DNA of 64,000 nucleotides from Gp1-AA122 sp036378535. Its GTDB lineage: Bacteria > Acidobacteriota > Terriglobia > Terriglobales > Acidobacteriaceae. The stretch covers positions 1 to 64,000 of the forward strand of contig DASUWH010000046.1 of assembly GCA_036378535.1 (NCBI GenBank). Reading direction: 5' to 3'. The notes beneath the pieces were generated by a model that saw only the letters and a program-made list of their open reading frames with translations, ran no database searches and was not told the DNA's origin. The position numbers and the translations under genes were made by a program. Below are positions 1 through 7,528 of this stretch, in pieces. Within the stretch, counting starts at the first letter, position 1, and the number at the start of each line of letters is the position of its first letter.

Positions 1-202
1 CAGGTTACAGCTAGGCATAGCTCAGCTCATTACAGATTCGATTTGTAATGTGTAATGGCATGATCATGCGCTGCACAGCGCTGCATGACCGGGTGCTGCA
101 CAATTTATGGCGCGCGTACGTAATCTCCTCAAACCAGTGACCCCACGTTTGGCCGCCTGTAATATCAGTATCGATGTCACACTGCGTAGCGATAGAAGGC
201 AA

Positions 203-610
203 TCATGGTCGATTCCGTTGATCTCGGAGAGCATCACTCAGGAACTTCTTCAGAAATCCTTGGAGAGAACGGGAGTGGTTGGGAGACTTATGCCGATGTT
301 TCGCAACTTCGGAAACAGTGCCGATTCGCTGCTTCCGCCTATTCATGTCGAGCAGACAGCTTCTGCCCGCTTTGTCCAACAGCTCAGTGGGCTTCATCCC
401 AAGTTTGTCCGCGTGGCTTGAAATCTCCAGCAGACTGTCTTGAGAAATTCGACCAGTTTCTGGTTGACGGTACCGCTCGTAGAGTTCGAGAACCTCATCT
501 AGGTCTCGATGCTCTTTTAGATCTAGTCGGCGGCCATAGATCTCAATGTCACCTTCATGGTGCAGGCGCTGGGACGGAAAGCTGAATTTGGAATATCCAT
601 CCCCATGCAA
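203..610 (-). CDS. Hypothetical protein, 135 aa
   Basis: I do not recognise the family. The reading frame has a soluble, charged, helix-rich composition, with stretches such as LDEVLELYERYR and DKLGMKPTELLDKAG that look like real protein. No signal peptide or membrane segment is visible. An overlapping plus-strand frame of similar length is Cys/Ser-rich and reads like a shadow, so the minus strand was chosen. No neighbour within 600 bases suggests a job. It could be a non-coding open frame or the remnant of a mobile-element gene. Confidence 0.4.
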   Translation of the reverse strand: MHGDGYSKFSFPSQRLHHEGDIEIYGRRLDLKEHRDLDEVLELYERYRQPETGRISQDSLLEISSHADKLGMKPTELLDKAGRSCLLDMNRRKQRIGTVSEVAKHRHKSPNHSRSLQGFLKKFLSDALRDQRNRP

Positions 611-1244
611 GGATGCCCGTGGCGCTGGTACAAAGATTCTGCCGCAGCTGTGAAACGGCTGAGCCGACCTGAACCCCTTCCGGGCACCAAAACGCCCGAA
701 AATCGGTGCCCTGCAATGGAGAGTTTTCCCCGCCTCAGCCGTCCGTTCGCCAGCTATCCTGCGGAAGCACGGGTTCCCCTGATACTTCCTGAACTTTCTT
801 GAAGCCTCACCCGTGAGCGGAGAGAAAATCTCAAGCCTGAGAGTTCAACCTACTTCCAGTAGCATATTCTGGGGACGCTGTGGGGACGATGGCTCATAAA
901 CGTGGGTACAAATTGGTGCGAACAGCCGCAAGATTCGAAGGCCAGCAACCGCAATGTACTTCGCGGCTTATGCACGGTTGTCCCACTGTATCCAAACGTC
1001 TATAAAACACCTCAAAAGGCCCTTTCGCGGCGCAAATCGGAAATTGCCTGCGCGCGTGCGTCACCTCACTTCGTGACATCGATCACGGAAACTACCGTTT
1101 TCTGATGGCATAACAATGTCCCAAACGGTGTGGAAGGCACCATGCGAATATACAAAGGTCTACGCTGTTTTCAGTGTGACAGTGTCATTCTTGCAAGCAT
1201 GCCCAATGCTGTGCGTTACCCGTCTGCTTGTGCTCGGTGCCTCC
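611..1244. other. Gap without a recognisable gene
   Basis: Short open frames on both strands have poor composition. I see no tRNA, strong hairpin or repeat. The stretch lies in the sparse, accessory-looking left end of the window. Confidence 0.5.
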
Positions 1245-1535
1245 TCACCAGCGACCTGGTCTGCGCCACTCGCCACTGCCACCCGAACGCTCTGACCGAG
1301 GACGGGCTTCATTTACATTCAGCGATCGTCCGCTCAACTGACTCCCGTTCAACCCAGTGATGGCGTTCTGGCCGTCTACTGGGTTAGGCATTTCTACAAA
1401 GCCAAAACCGCGTGGTCGCCCTGTGTCGCGGTCCGTGATGAGCTTTACTCGATCTACTGGACCATAAGAAGCGAAAATCTCGCGCACCTCGCCCTCTGTT
1501 ACGTGAAAATCCAAATTTCCAACGAAGATATTCAC
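1245..1535 (-). CDS. RRM-type RNA-binding protein
   Basis: A single RNA recognition motif protein of about 96 residues, presumably binding single-stranded RNA in the cytoplasm. RNP2 (NIFVGNL) is at the very N-terminus, and RNP1 (RGFGFVEM) follows about 40 residues later. The short C-terminal tail is rich in Arg, Ser and Gly, as in other small bacterial RRM proteins. The start is taken at the GTG giving an N-terminus of fMet-Asn-Ile-Phe-Val-Gly, because AGGTG lies eight bases upstream and family members begin right at RNP2. An upstream in-frame GTG at 1544 would add three residues. The family identity is firm; a role in cold adaptation or RNA metabolism is inference. Confidence 0.9.
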   Translation of the reverse strand: MNIFVGNLDFHVTEGEVREIFASYGPVDRVKLITDRDTGRPRGFGFVEMPNPVDGQNAITGLNGSQLSGRSLNVNEARPRSERSGGSGEWRRPGRW

Positions 1536-1776
1536 AGTGAGCACCTAGGGTGAGCTATCTGAGAGTGAGCTGGAAATCCGGCAGGGCGGGAGGGTGGCTA
1601 AAGCCGCGTCTTCGAGTCAGGCCGCTATCTAGCGAACAGTCAAACGCAGGCCAAGTATACTCCAGATCCTAATCTGAAAATCAAAGATGCCCTTCCCATG
1701 AGACCAGCGCACAATCGGCGGCGCATTACGTGTGCTATGCTGTGCAACACTTCCACAGCACAAAGGAGACTCCGCC

Positions 1777-1980
1777 ATGAGTATTCGTCTGATCGCTTGG
1801 ACTACAGCAATGGCCTACGTTGGATTTCTTATTGTCGGCAGAGGTTCATCTGCACAAATGAGCGTTGACATTTCCGGGGCACTGATGGGTGCGGGTATGG
1901 GATTGATCCTCGCCCTCATGTTCTCTCGTAGAGAAAAGCGAAAGCATCAGCCTCCATTGACCAGTATGAGACGGTATTGA
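1777..1980 (+). CDS. Small membrane protein, 67 aa
   Basis: The start is the ATG preceded at 1762-1768 by AAAGGAGA, a strong ribosome-binding site; an upstream in-frame ATG lacks one. Two hydrophobic segments (roughly residues 4-20 and 28-46) are followed by a Lys/Arg-rich tail, giving a likely two-pass inner-membrane protein with a cytoplasmic C-terminus. No family is recognised. It stands alone between the RRM gene and a convergent minus-strand pair. Confidence 0.6.
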   Translation: MSIRLIAWTTAMAYVGFLIVGRGSSAQMSVDISGALMGAGMGLILALMFSRREKRKHQPPLTSMRRY

Positions 1981-2025
1981 CGCTGCGAGCACCAAGGCGA
2001 AACATGACCACGCAAGCGAGTAGCC

Positions 2026-2127
2026 TTACTTCAACAACAACCAGAGCATAATGGCAATGAGCAGGACTGTTCCGCCTATCATGACGGCTACCCATTCATC
2101 TGGGGTGATGCGCTTCAAAACTCGCAC
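2026..2127 (-). CDS. Tiny single-pass membrane protein, 33 aa
   Basis: This short frame starts at a GTG four bases after the stop of the minus-strand gene ending at 2131, so the two are likely translationally coupled. It encodes a charged N-terminus (VRVLKRITPDEW) followed by one hydrophobic helix (VAVMIGGTVLLIAIMLWLLL) and a terminal Lys. The clean amphipathic-then-membrane architecture and the tight spacing are the evidence that it is real. A TTG four codons in could be the start instead. Function unknown. Confidence 0.5.
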   Translation of the reverse strand: MRVLKRITPDEWVAVMIGGTVLLIAIMLWLLLK

Positions 2128-2130
2128 AGC

Positions 2131-2346
2131 TCAAGACGCCAACTGCTCTCGTGCGGAGTCCTGTTCGAGATCATGGATCAGATCATGCAACCTGCCGAGA
2201 GCATCGTGATAACGCGCTTTCTCTGTTGCCGTGAATGCCTGAAAAACATCACTACTCTCCAGTCCAGCGAACATCTTTTCCATTTCACCTAGAGCGTGCA
2301 GGGCATCTTCCAAATACATGCCGCGATGGGGAGGCTTTTTTCTCAT
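2131..2346 (-). CDS. Small helical hypothetical protein, 71 aa
   Basis: A 71-residue soluble protein with an acidic, helix-forming pattern (EDALHALGEMEKMFAGL; DALGRLHDLIHDLEQD), probably a two- or three-helix bundle. Heptad-like Leu spacing suggests oligomerisation. The family is not recognised. It is followed within four bases by a 33-residue membrane peptide on the same strand, so the two may act together. Confidence 0.55.
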   Translation of the reverse strand: MRKKPPHRGMYLEDALHALGEMEKMFAGLESSDVFQAFTATEKARYHDALGRLHDLIHDLEQDSAREQLAS

Positions 2347-2768
2347 GGCGTCTACCTGCCAAACCAGATTCTACTCCCAAACAGAAACAGCGGATGAGAT
2401 CAAACTCACCCGTTGCGGGCTGCTGCGGACAGCCGGGACCAGCAACGTGCCCCTGGCTAGTCCATCTCAAACCATCAATTCTCAATGTGAATCGAATGCA
2501 AGGTAGGCAAATCCGATCTAAGACACGGCTAGGAAGAGGTATGGCCAGTACTGCAAAACGGTGACATCTTGGGACCCCTAGGAAATAGATGCAGGCTGGG
2601 AGAGGGGCTGCGAGCCGCCACAGTCTCGGAGTTCTCCCCAGAACTGGCGGACTATGTTGGCGCAAGCAGCATAGCAGAGCATCTACTCTCGTTGAAGTTG
2701 GATAAACAGCCCTTCCCCGTCGGACTTCATGAGCGCACAAATCGGCGCACACTAGCAGACCGCCCTCG
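2347..2768. other. Gap without a recognisable gene
   Basis: Open frames on both strands here have Cys/Arg/Ser-rich shadow composition. No start with a ribosome-binding site, RNA gene or repeat was seen. Confidence 0.45.
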
Positions 2769-2978
2769 TCACGCAGAGGAACACGTCCCGTTTTTGTATG
2801 TCACCGCCTGCTTGTACAGAGCCACCTGTGGTTTTACTTGGAAGGGCTGGCCGCAAGCATCGCATGGCAAATATAGTGTCTTGTCAATTTCCCCACAGGC
2901 CGTGATCACGTTGTAGGCCACGGGCATTTCACATCTTGGGCAGGCGAAGACATAGAAAAAAATGTAATACGGTCTCAT
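2769..2978 (-). CDS. Zinc-ribbon small protein, 69 aa
   Basis: The protein starts MRPYYIFFYVFACPRC and carries two CxxC knuckles, CPRC near residue 13 and CDAC near residue 41. This is the pattern of a small zinc ribbon that binds one Zn(2+). Upstream in-frame Met codons exist, but the 35 extra residues lack the character of a real N-terminus. A role in nucleic-acid or protein binding is possible but not shown. Confidence 0.55.
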   Translation of the reverse strand: MRPYYIFFYVFACPRCEMPVAYNVITACGEIDKTLYLPCDACGQPFQVKPQVALYKQAVTYKNGTCSSA

Positions 2979-3182
2979 AGCGTGCCTGCCAGACTCCCCC
3001 GATTCCATCATGCGTTCAGACAAATAAAGGCCGCTTGAATGGAGGGGGGAATGTACGCCTTCCAAGCGGCCCATATGAACAGACGGAGTCTACAGCACGT
3101 TGGTGGGTTTGAGGACATTACGCCGGTGTACGTACTAGTTGCTAGATTGCTTCCCGTTCAGCAACTGTCGCCTTGCGATTCG

Positions 3183-3851
3183 CTAGGAATTGGAGCAGAC
3201 GCAGCCTATGCGCAAACTGTGCCTGAGAGCGGCAAGGGAAAGTACGCGCCGCAGTCTTAAGGCGCGGATGGTGACATTGCCTTCGCACACGCTAGCTGCT
3301 GTGGCGATTTCCTTTCTGACATTAGCTTCGGTCAAATTTGACGAACCCTTTAAATGACCGCCGGCCTGCTGATTGGCTCGCGCCTGTATCCGGATGACAT
3401 CAGCCAGTCGCGAGGCCAAGCGAATCCGGTTGTAATCGTTCCACCCGGCAGAGCGCCGATGCTTGTTCAGGATCATCCGAAGAGCCTCCTCTTCGCTAAC
3501 GTCGAGTTCTACGCACAAAAGAGTCGAAATGCCCAAGCTGTCCGCATACTCCTTCCGAGCATATCCGTCGATGAAGACACCTTGTCGCGTAACAAGAAGT
3601 GGATCTTTGAAGGCGGCCTCCCCGACCGTCGTGAGCACGGCAAGCTGTACAGGTGCGACAGCGAGTTCGAGTTCGATGTAAGCTGGATGCTTTTTGAACC
3701 AATGTACGGGTCGGATTACTGCTCCCCTAGTCCAGCTGGATACGTGCGCATCATAGTCCGCGCTGGCCCGTACCGAGCAGAAGGACTGGGGGGAAGGGTG
3801 TCCCCGAACTCCGGTTAGTAGGTGAAAAATTGTTCTCCACAACAATCCCAC
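3183..3851 (-). CDS. ParB/Srx-like nuclease-domain protein
   Basis: The central part (about residues 45-150) resembles the ParB N-terminal nuclease-like fold. A region predicting or choosing a value (DPLLVTRQGVFIDGYARKEYA) is followed by an acidic stretch and ILNKHRRSAGWNDYNRI, the place where ParB-like proteins have their LxEN/H-R segment. A helical DNA-binding-type region follows. The last ~25 residues (ALRLRRVLSLAALRHS onward) look less protein-like, so a late frameshift is possible. Such proteins are common on plasmids, phages and islands; this one lies just left of the tRNA/att site. The true start may be downstream of the given one. Confidence 0.6.
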   Translation of the reverse strand: MGLLWRTIFHLLTGVRGHPSPQSFCSVRASADYDAHVSSWTRGAVIRPVHWFKKHPAYIELELAVAPVQLAVLTTVGEAAFKDPLLVTRQGVFIDGYARKEYADSLGISTLLCVELDVSEEEALRMILNKHRRSAGWNDYNRIRLASRLADVIRIQARANQQAGGHLKGSSNLTEANVRKEIATAASVCEGNVTIRALRLRRVLSLAALRHSLRIGCVCSNS

Positions 3852-4080
3852 AACGAAACAGCATCCTTAGCAGTCTTTACGGTTCCCGCCCGTGCGCTGC
3901 TGTGCTGTTAAGTCATTAATTTGTGTAGAGAATTACGCCCTTTCACGGCGGTGGCGGCTGCTTCGATCCATTTAACAAATTCAATAAATGTATTCTGCAA
4001 GTGGGACTGGGGCTCCCCAAAAACTCCCCAAGTAGCGAGGGACCAAGGAATAAGGCGTGTCTCGACAACAACCTAGGAGA

Positions 4081-4137
4081 GCGCTGCTCTGACTCTTAAT
4101 CAGTAGGTTGAAGGTTCGATTCCTTCCGCGCTCACCA
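4081..4137 (+). tRNA. 3' part of a tRNA-Lys(CTT)-like gene
   Basis: Visible parts are an anticodon loop CTCTTAA closed by CTGA/TCAG (anticodon CTT, lysine), a T-arm GAAGG-TTCGATT-CCTTC, the 3' acceptor strand CGCGCTC, discriminator A, and an encoded CCA ending at 4137. The 5' acceptor partner (GAGCGCG) and a standard D-arm are not found upstream: only GAGAGCGCTGCTC precedes the anticodon arm, and it does not fold into a normal D-stem. The gene may therefore be a damaged or partial tRNA left by an earlier recombination. Its last 37 bases are the attachment-site repeat of the island. Confidence 0.6.
4101..4137 (+). repeat. attL: Left attachment site (37-bp direct repeat)
   Basis: A 37-bp sequence starting CAGTAGGTTGAAGG and ending CGCGCTCACCA, covering the variable loop, T-arm, acceptor strand and CCA of the tRNA-like gene. 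The identical sequence in the same orientation is at 41398-41434. Bases on both sides differ, so the repeat is exactly 37 bp. Tyrosine recombinases of islands typically use the tRNA 3' end in this way, and one is encoded 10 bp to the right. Confidence 0.85.
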
Positions 4138-4147
4138 TTTCAATAAC

Positions 4148-5268
4148 TTAGTCACTGCCGCCTTGATTTGCTTGCACGTTTGCTTGCAAATCTTTGGCAA
4201 CGAGTGCGAGGGCGGTCCGCTTCTCATCTAAGCTCGCCTTGTCGTAGACCTCCGGTCCGAGCTCGACCCTGCTATGCCCCATGACACCCGCCCGCACCAC
4301 CGGATCGACTCCGCCACGCCGCAGCTTGCCTTGCAACGTGTGCCGGAAATCGTGCCAGCCGCCGATGTGCACGCCCGCTTTTTTGCTGCGGGACGCAAGT
4401 AACGCCGCCGTGCATTGCCGAGATTGAGTGGGGTGTCTTTGCGAAGATTATGAAACCCCCATTTGTGACCTTCACCAAGCGCCCGCATCCGGCGGATTAG
4501 TTCCGCATGCTCTGGCGCGTCGAGCGGTACCAGTTCCTCGCGCTCCAGTTCCTCCACGTGTCCGTCGTAAACGACGCGGCGGATGTGGAGGATATTGTCG
4601 CTGTCGAGGTCTGCAGGTTGGATACCTACGGCTTCCTCGCCGCGCTTACCCGCCATTGCAAGAAAGAGCGCCAACGTGGAACACGGTTCAACAAGGTGGC
4701 CGATGATCGCAAGCGTTTGTCCAGCTTCCAGTTGTGTGCGCACGATCTTGCGGCCGCCGCTCTCGCGTGGCAGACGAATGCCGTCCAGCCAGCCCGCAGG
4801 ACGCACAATCAGGCTGTTGCGCTCCGCGTACCGCAGTACCATCTGGCAGATTAGCCGCATCGACTTGAGCGACGATTCTGAATATTTCGGCGCTTGGTCG
4901 CGCAGCAATCCCGTGATGTCTTGCCGCTGGATAGTGTCAAGCGGGCGCGTTCCGAGGGTTGGTAAGACGTATGCACGGAGGGCATTCACGTAGTGCTTCC
5001 GCGAAGTCTTGCCGATGCCTGGCCCTTCGGATTGTTCCCACTGCTTTGCCACGTCTGCGAACGTCAGTTGCTGTTTGGCGGGCGGTTCCGCTGGCTGTTC
5101 CAGCAATTCCGCCAGCTTCTTCCGCGCCGCTGTTTTCGTCGGCAGTTCGGACTTCGTGCCGATCCTGATCTCCTTTGGTTTACGCCCACCCTCCGGCAGG
5201 TCGATCCGGTAATACCCGTACCAAGCCTTGCCGCGAAGGCGAACGCCTCCGCGCTGAAACCGACCCAT
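4148..5268 (-). CDS. int: Tyrosine recombinase (island integrase), split by a -1 frameshift
   Basis: It would catalyse site-specific integration and excision at the tRNA end. The start is the ATG of MGRFQRGGVRLRG, preceded by GGAGGA at 5272-5277. An N-terminal DNA-binding region and SAM-like core domain are followed by the catalytic domain. The first catalytic Arg lies in AGKRGEEAVGI. The HDFRHT box, GHS and the Tyr of EVYDKAS lie in another frame. The frame changes at an A6G run (4378-4384, minus strand): zero frame reads GCA AAA AAG, and slipping back one base at A AAA AAG restores AAKKAGVHIGGWHDFRHT. Without the slip the product lacks HDFRHT, GHS and the catalytic Tyr. Total joined length is about 373 residues, normal for the family. 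Confidence 0.85.
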
Positions 5269-5493
5269 GCTTCCTCCTATCGGCTTCAGCGATTTCCAGT
5301 TTTCAATTGTAAGCAGGTCGTCAAGGCGCTTGGCGTCAATGCGGATCATCCGTCCAAGATGGGGAACGACCGGCAACGCTGACAGGTGTCGGCGAACCCA
5401 TGATTCGGAGACGCGCATGCGGGCAGCGGTTTCGGCAACGGTGAGTACGTTACGGGCCGGCACCGGGGAAAGGCCCGTGCGCCAACGTCGCAT
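5269..5493 (-). CDS. Excisionase-like HTH, in frame with the integrase
   Basis: Read from an ATG at 5493, this stretch encodes a helix-turn-helix of the Xis/MerR-like 'helix_turn_helix_17' style (NVLTVAETAARMRVSESWVR, then ALPVVPHLGRMIRIDAKRLDDLL). It runs into the integrase start without a stop codon, so translation could give an HTH-integrase fusion, while the strong internal ribosome-binding site at 5272-5277 would give free integrase. A separate excisionase gene that lost its stop, or a true fusion, both fit. No clear ribosome-binding site precedes the chosen start; longer starts (to 5595) exist. Confidence 0.5.
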
Positions 5494-5956
5494 TGAAGTC
5501 GCAGACAGCGAGCCACGGTGGCTCACCGCTGAGCAATATCGCGAGTGCGTCGATGGTGGGATAGAGCTACTCCCTTGGAATGCGCGTGAACTCATGAGCT
5601 ATGCGCGACAGCAGAGTCTTCGACTGGTGGGCATGATTGTGATCAATGATGAAGGGGACTACTGGGACTACGTTGACGAAAATTCGCTTCCTGAGAACGA
5701 TCGGGATTTTGCTCTCCGCGTCTTCCATGTAACGGTCACAGTCAGCAGCACAGAGGTGATGGCATCCCTTCCGAATGGTTTGGTAATGGATTCTCCTACC
5801 TTAATGAGCCCCTCCATTCCCGAATATCGCGAGGCGGGTTCGTCCTGTGAATGGGTTTTTTCACGTATTCCGATGTGGCATAAGGCCCATTGCGAGTTTT
5901 GGCCTGGGCCGTTGCGAAATGTCACAGCACTGCAAAAACTCGCAACGCCCAATTGA
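5477..5956 (+). CDS. Hypothetical protein, 159 aa
   Basis: Not recognised. The start is a GTG preceded by GGGGAAAGG, giving VRQRRIEVADSEPRWLTAEQ. The middle (ELLPWNARELMSYARQQSLR; DEGDYWDYVDENSLPENDRD) is acidic and protein-like. The gene is divergent from, and overlaps by 17 bp, the excisionase-like frame. It lies between the integrase module and the cytochrome cluster. A longer upstream frame to 5267 is antisense to the integrase and is not used. Confidence 0.45.
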   Translation: MRQRRIEVADSEPRWLTAEQYRECVDGGIELLPWNARELMSYARQQSLRLVGMIVINDEGDYWDYVDENSLPENDRDFALRVFHVTVTVSSTEVMASLPNGLVMDSPTLMSPSIPEYREAGSSCEWVFSRIPMWHKAHCEFWPGPLRNVTALQKLATPN

Positions 5957-6109
5957 TGCAATGACTTACGTCAAGCGCTGAAAAACACCACAGATGAAGC
6001 AATCGGCGATATTCGTGCAACTTTGGATTCGGAGGCTCCGTTGGAATCGGTTTTCAAATGCGGCAAGGCTCGAGCAAGCAATGACTTCGCCCACCGGAAT
6101 CCATTGCGG

Positions 6110-7528
6110 ATGATCATCCGCATAGCGTTGTATTGGCTGCTCTTGAGTGTGGCTCTCCCGCAGTTGCTTGCCAAAGTTCACCCGGTTCCTCTGGACAAGA
6201 ACGCCGATGCCTCAACCTGTCTTCAATGCCATAACGAGAAAACAAAGGGCAAATCGGTGCATTCCGCGATGCAGACGGGCTGCCTCAGCTGTCATGAAGT
6301 CCGGGTCAATAAGGATGTAACCCGGGTAAAGCTAACCACGGCAGTCCCGTATAAGCTTTGCCTTACCTGCCATGCCGAAAAAGATACCGCACAGATCAAA
6401 GGCCACATCCATCCGCCAGCTGCCCGAGATTGCCTCACCTGCCATAGTCCTCATTCTTCCGATAATAAGAATCAGCTTTTGAAGGCGACCTCAGGCACAA
6501 CGAAAGAGGACAACCTCTGTCTTACTTGCCATAAGCAAGGCTTGAATGTTCCCGAAAAGGGCAGCCGGCACGCTGCCCTGGATTTGGGTTGCGAGACCTG
6601 CCACGTCACTCACAAGTCAGGCGCTGACCTGACTACAGAAAACCAGTTTCACCTGACGAAGACAATCCCGGCACTCTGCCTCGACTGCCACGACGTCAAA
6701 GACGTAAACCTGCAGAAGGCGCACCAGGATCAGCCATTCGGAACCGCCAACTGTCTGCAGTGCCACGACCCGCACCAGTCCGCAGCCCCCAAGCTGATGG
6801 CGAAGTTCATGCATCCGCCGTTCGCCGACAGGAGCTGCGACATGTGCCACGCGCCGGCGCAGGACGGCAAAGTGGTCCTGACTCAAAAAGATGTGAAATC
6901 ACTCTGTGTTACCTGCCACGACGAGCAAGCCAAGAAGATCGAGAGCGCGAAGGTGCAGCATCCGGGCGCGGCAGCCGATTGCACAGACTGCCACAATCCG
7001 CACGCCAGCGCGCAGCCGGGACTGCCGAAGACCGACGCCGTCAACATCTGTCTAAGCTGTCACAGCGAGATCGCCGATGCCGGAAGGAAAGCGCATCTGC
7101 ATCAGCCCGTATTCAAGCAGGGATGCTACATCTGCCACGACGCGCACGGGAACGACAACGTACACCTTCTGCGCGCGGCCAATCCGAATCCGCTCTGTCT
7201 CGAGTGCCATGGGCCGGATGCCAAGCCGCAGAAGCTCGCGAGCGAACACGTGGTTGCGATCTTCGACGGCAAAGTGAAGCTGCCAGAAGACTATTTCGCC
7301 AAAATTCCACGGTTGCCGATCAAGTATGGACTCGGGCACCCAGTGGAACGCCACCCGGTCGTTGACCAGGTCGACCCAATGAATCCCGAAAAGGTGCGGG
7401 TAACCATGAATTGCGCGACCTGCCACCAGCCGCATTCTTCGGCACAACCGAACCTGCTGGCAAAAGACCAGGCGGCTAACACTGCGTTCTGCGACTCATG
7501 TCACAAGAGCGTTGGTTTTCAGCCATGA
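6110..7528 (+). CDS. 16-heme c-type cytochrome, secreted
   Basis: After an N-terminal membrane/signal segment (IIRIALYWLLLSVALPQLLA) the 472-residue protein carries 16 CxxCH heme-binding motifs, the first at residues 37-41. Many are in the doubled style CxxC-H-xPH typical of cytochrome c3-like and decaheme families. All hemes would be attached in the periplasm or outside, and the many extra His residues can serve as distal ligands. The gene is first in the cluster, and its TGA overlaps the ATG of the next gene (ATGA), so the two are coupled. An electron-carrying role is certain by motif; partner and redox span are unknown. The longer frame to 6023 adds residues ahead of the signal segment and was rejected. 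Confidence 0.93.
   Translation: MIIRIALYWLLLSVALPQLLAKVHPVPLDKNADASTCLQCHNEKTKGKSVHSAMQTGCLSCHEVRVNKDVTRVKLTTAVPYKLCLTCHAEKDTAQIKGHIHPPAARDCLTCHSPHSSDNKNQLLKATSGTTKEDNLCLTCHKQGLNVPEKGSRHAALDLGCETCHVTHKSGADLTTENQFHLTKTIPALCLDCHDVKDVNLQKAHQDQPFGTANCLQCHDPHQSAAPKLMAKFMHPPFADRSCDMCHAPAQDGKVVLTQKDVKSLCVTCHDEQAKKIESAKVQHPGAAADCTDCHNPHASAQPGLPKTDAVNICLSCHSEIADAGRKAHLHQPVFKQGCYICHDAHGNDNVHLLRAANPNPLCLECHGPDAKPQKLASEHVVAIFDGKVKLPEDYFAKIPRLPIKYGLGHPVERHPVVDQVDPMNPEKVRVTMNCATCHQPHSSAQPNLLAKDQAANTAFCDSCHKSVGFQP

Noticed and set aside
1..9. The first nine bases (CAGGTTACA) also occur just before the right att repeat.
   Set aside because: Nine matching bases are expected by chance in 64 kb, and the flanks do not match.
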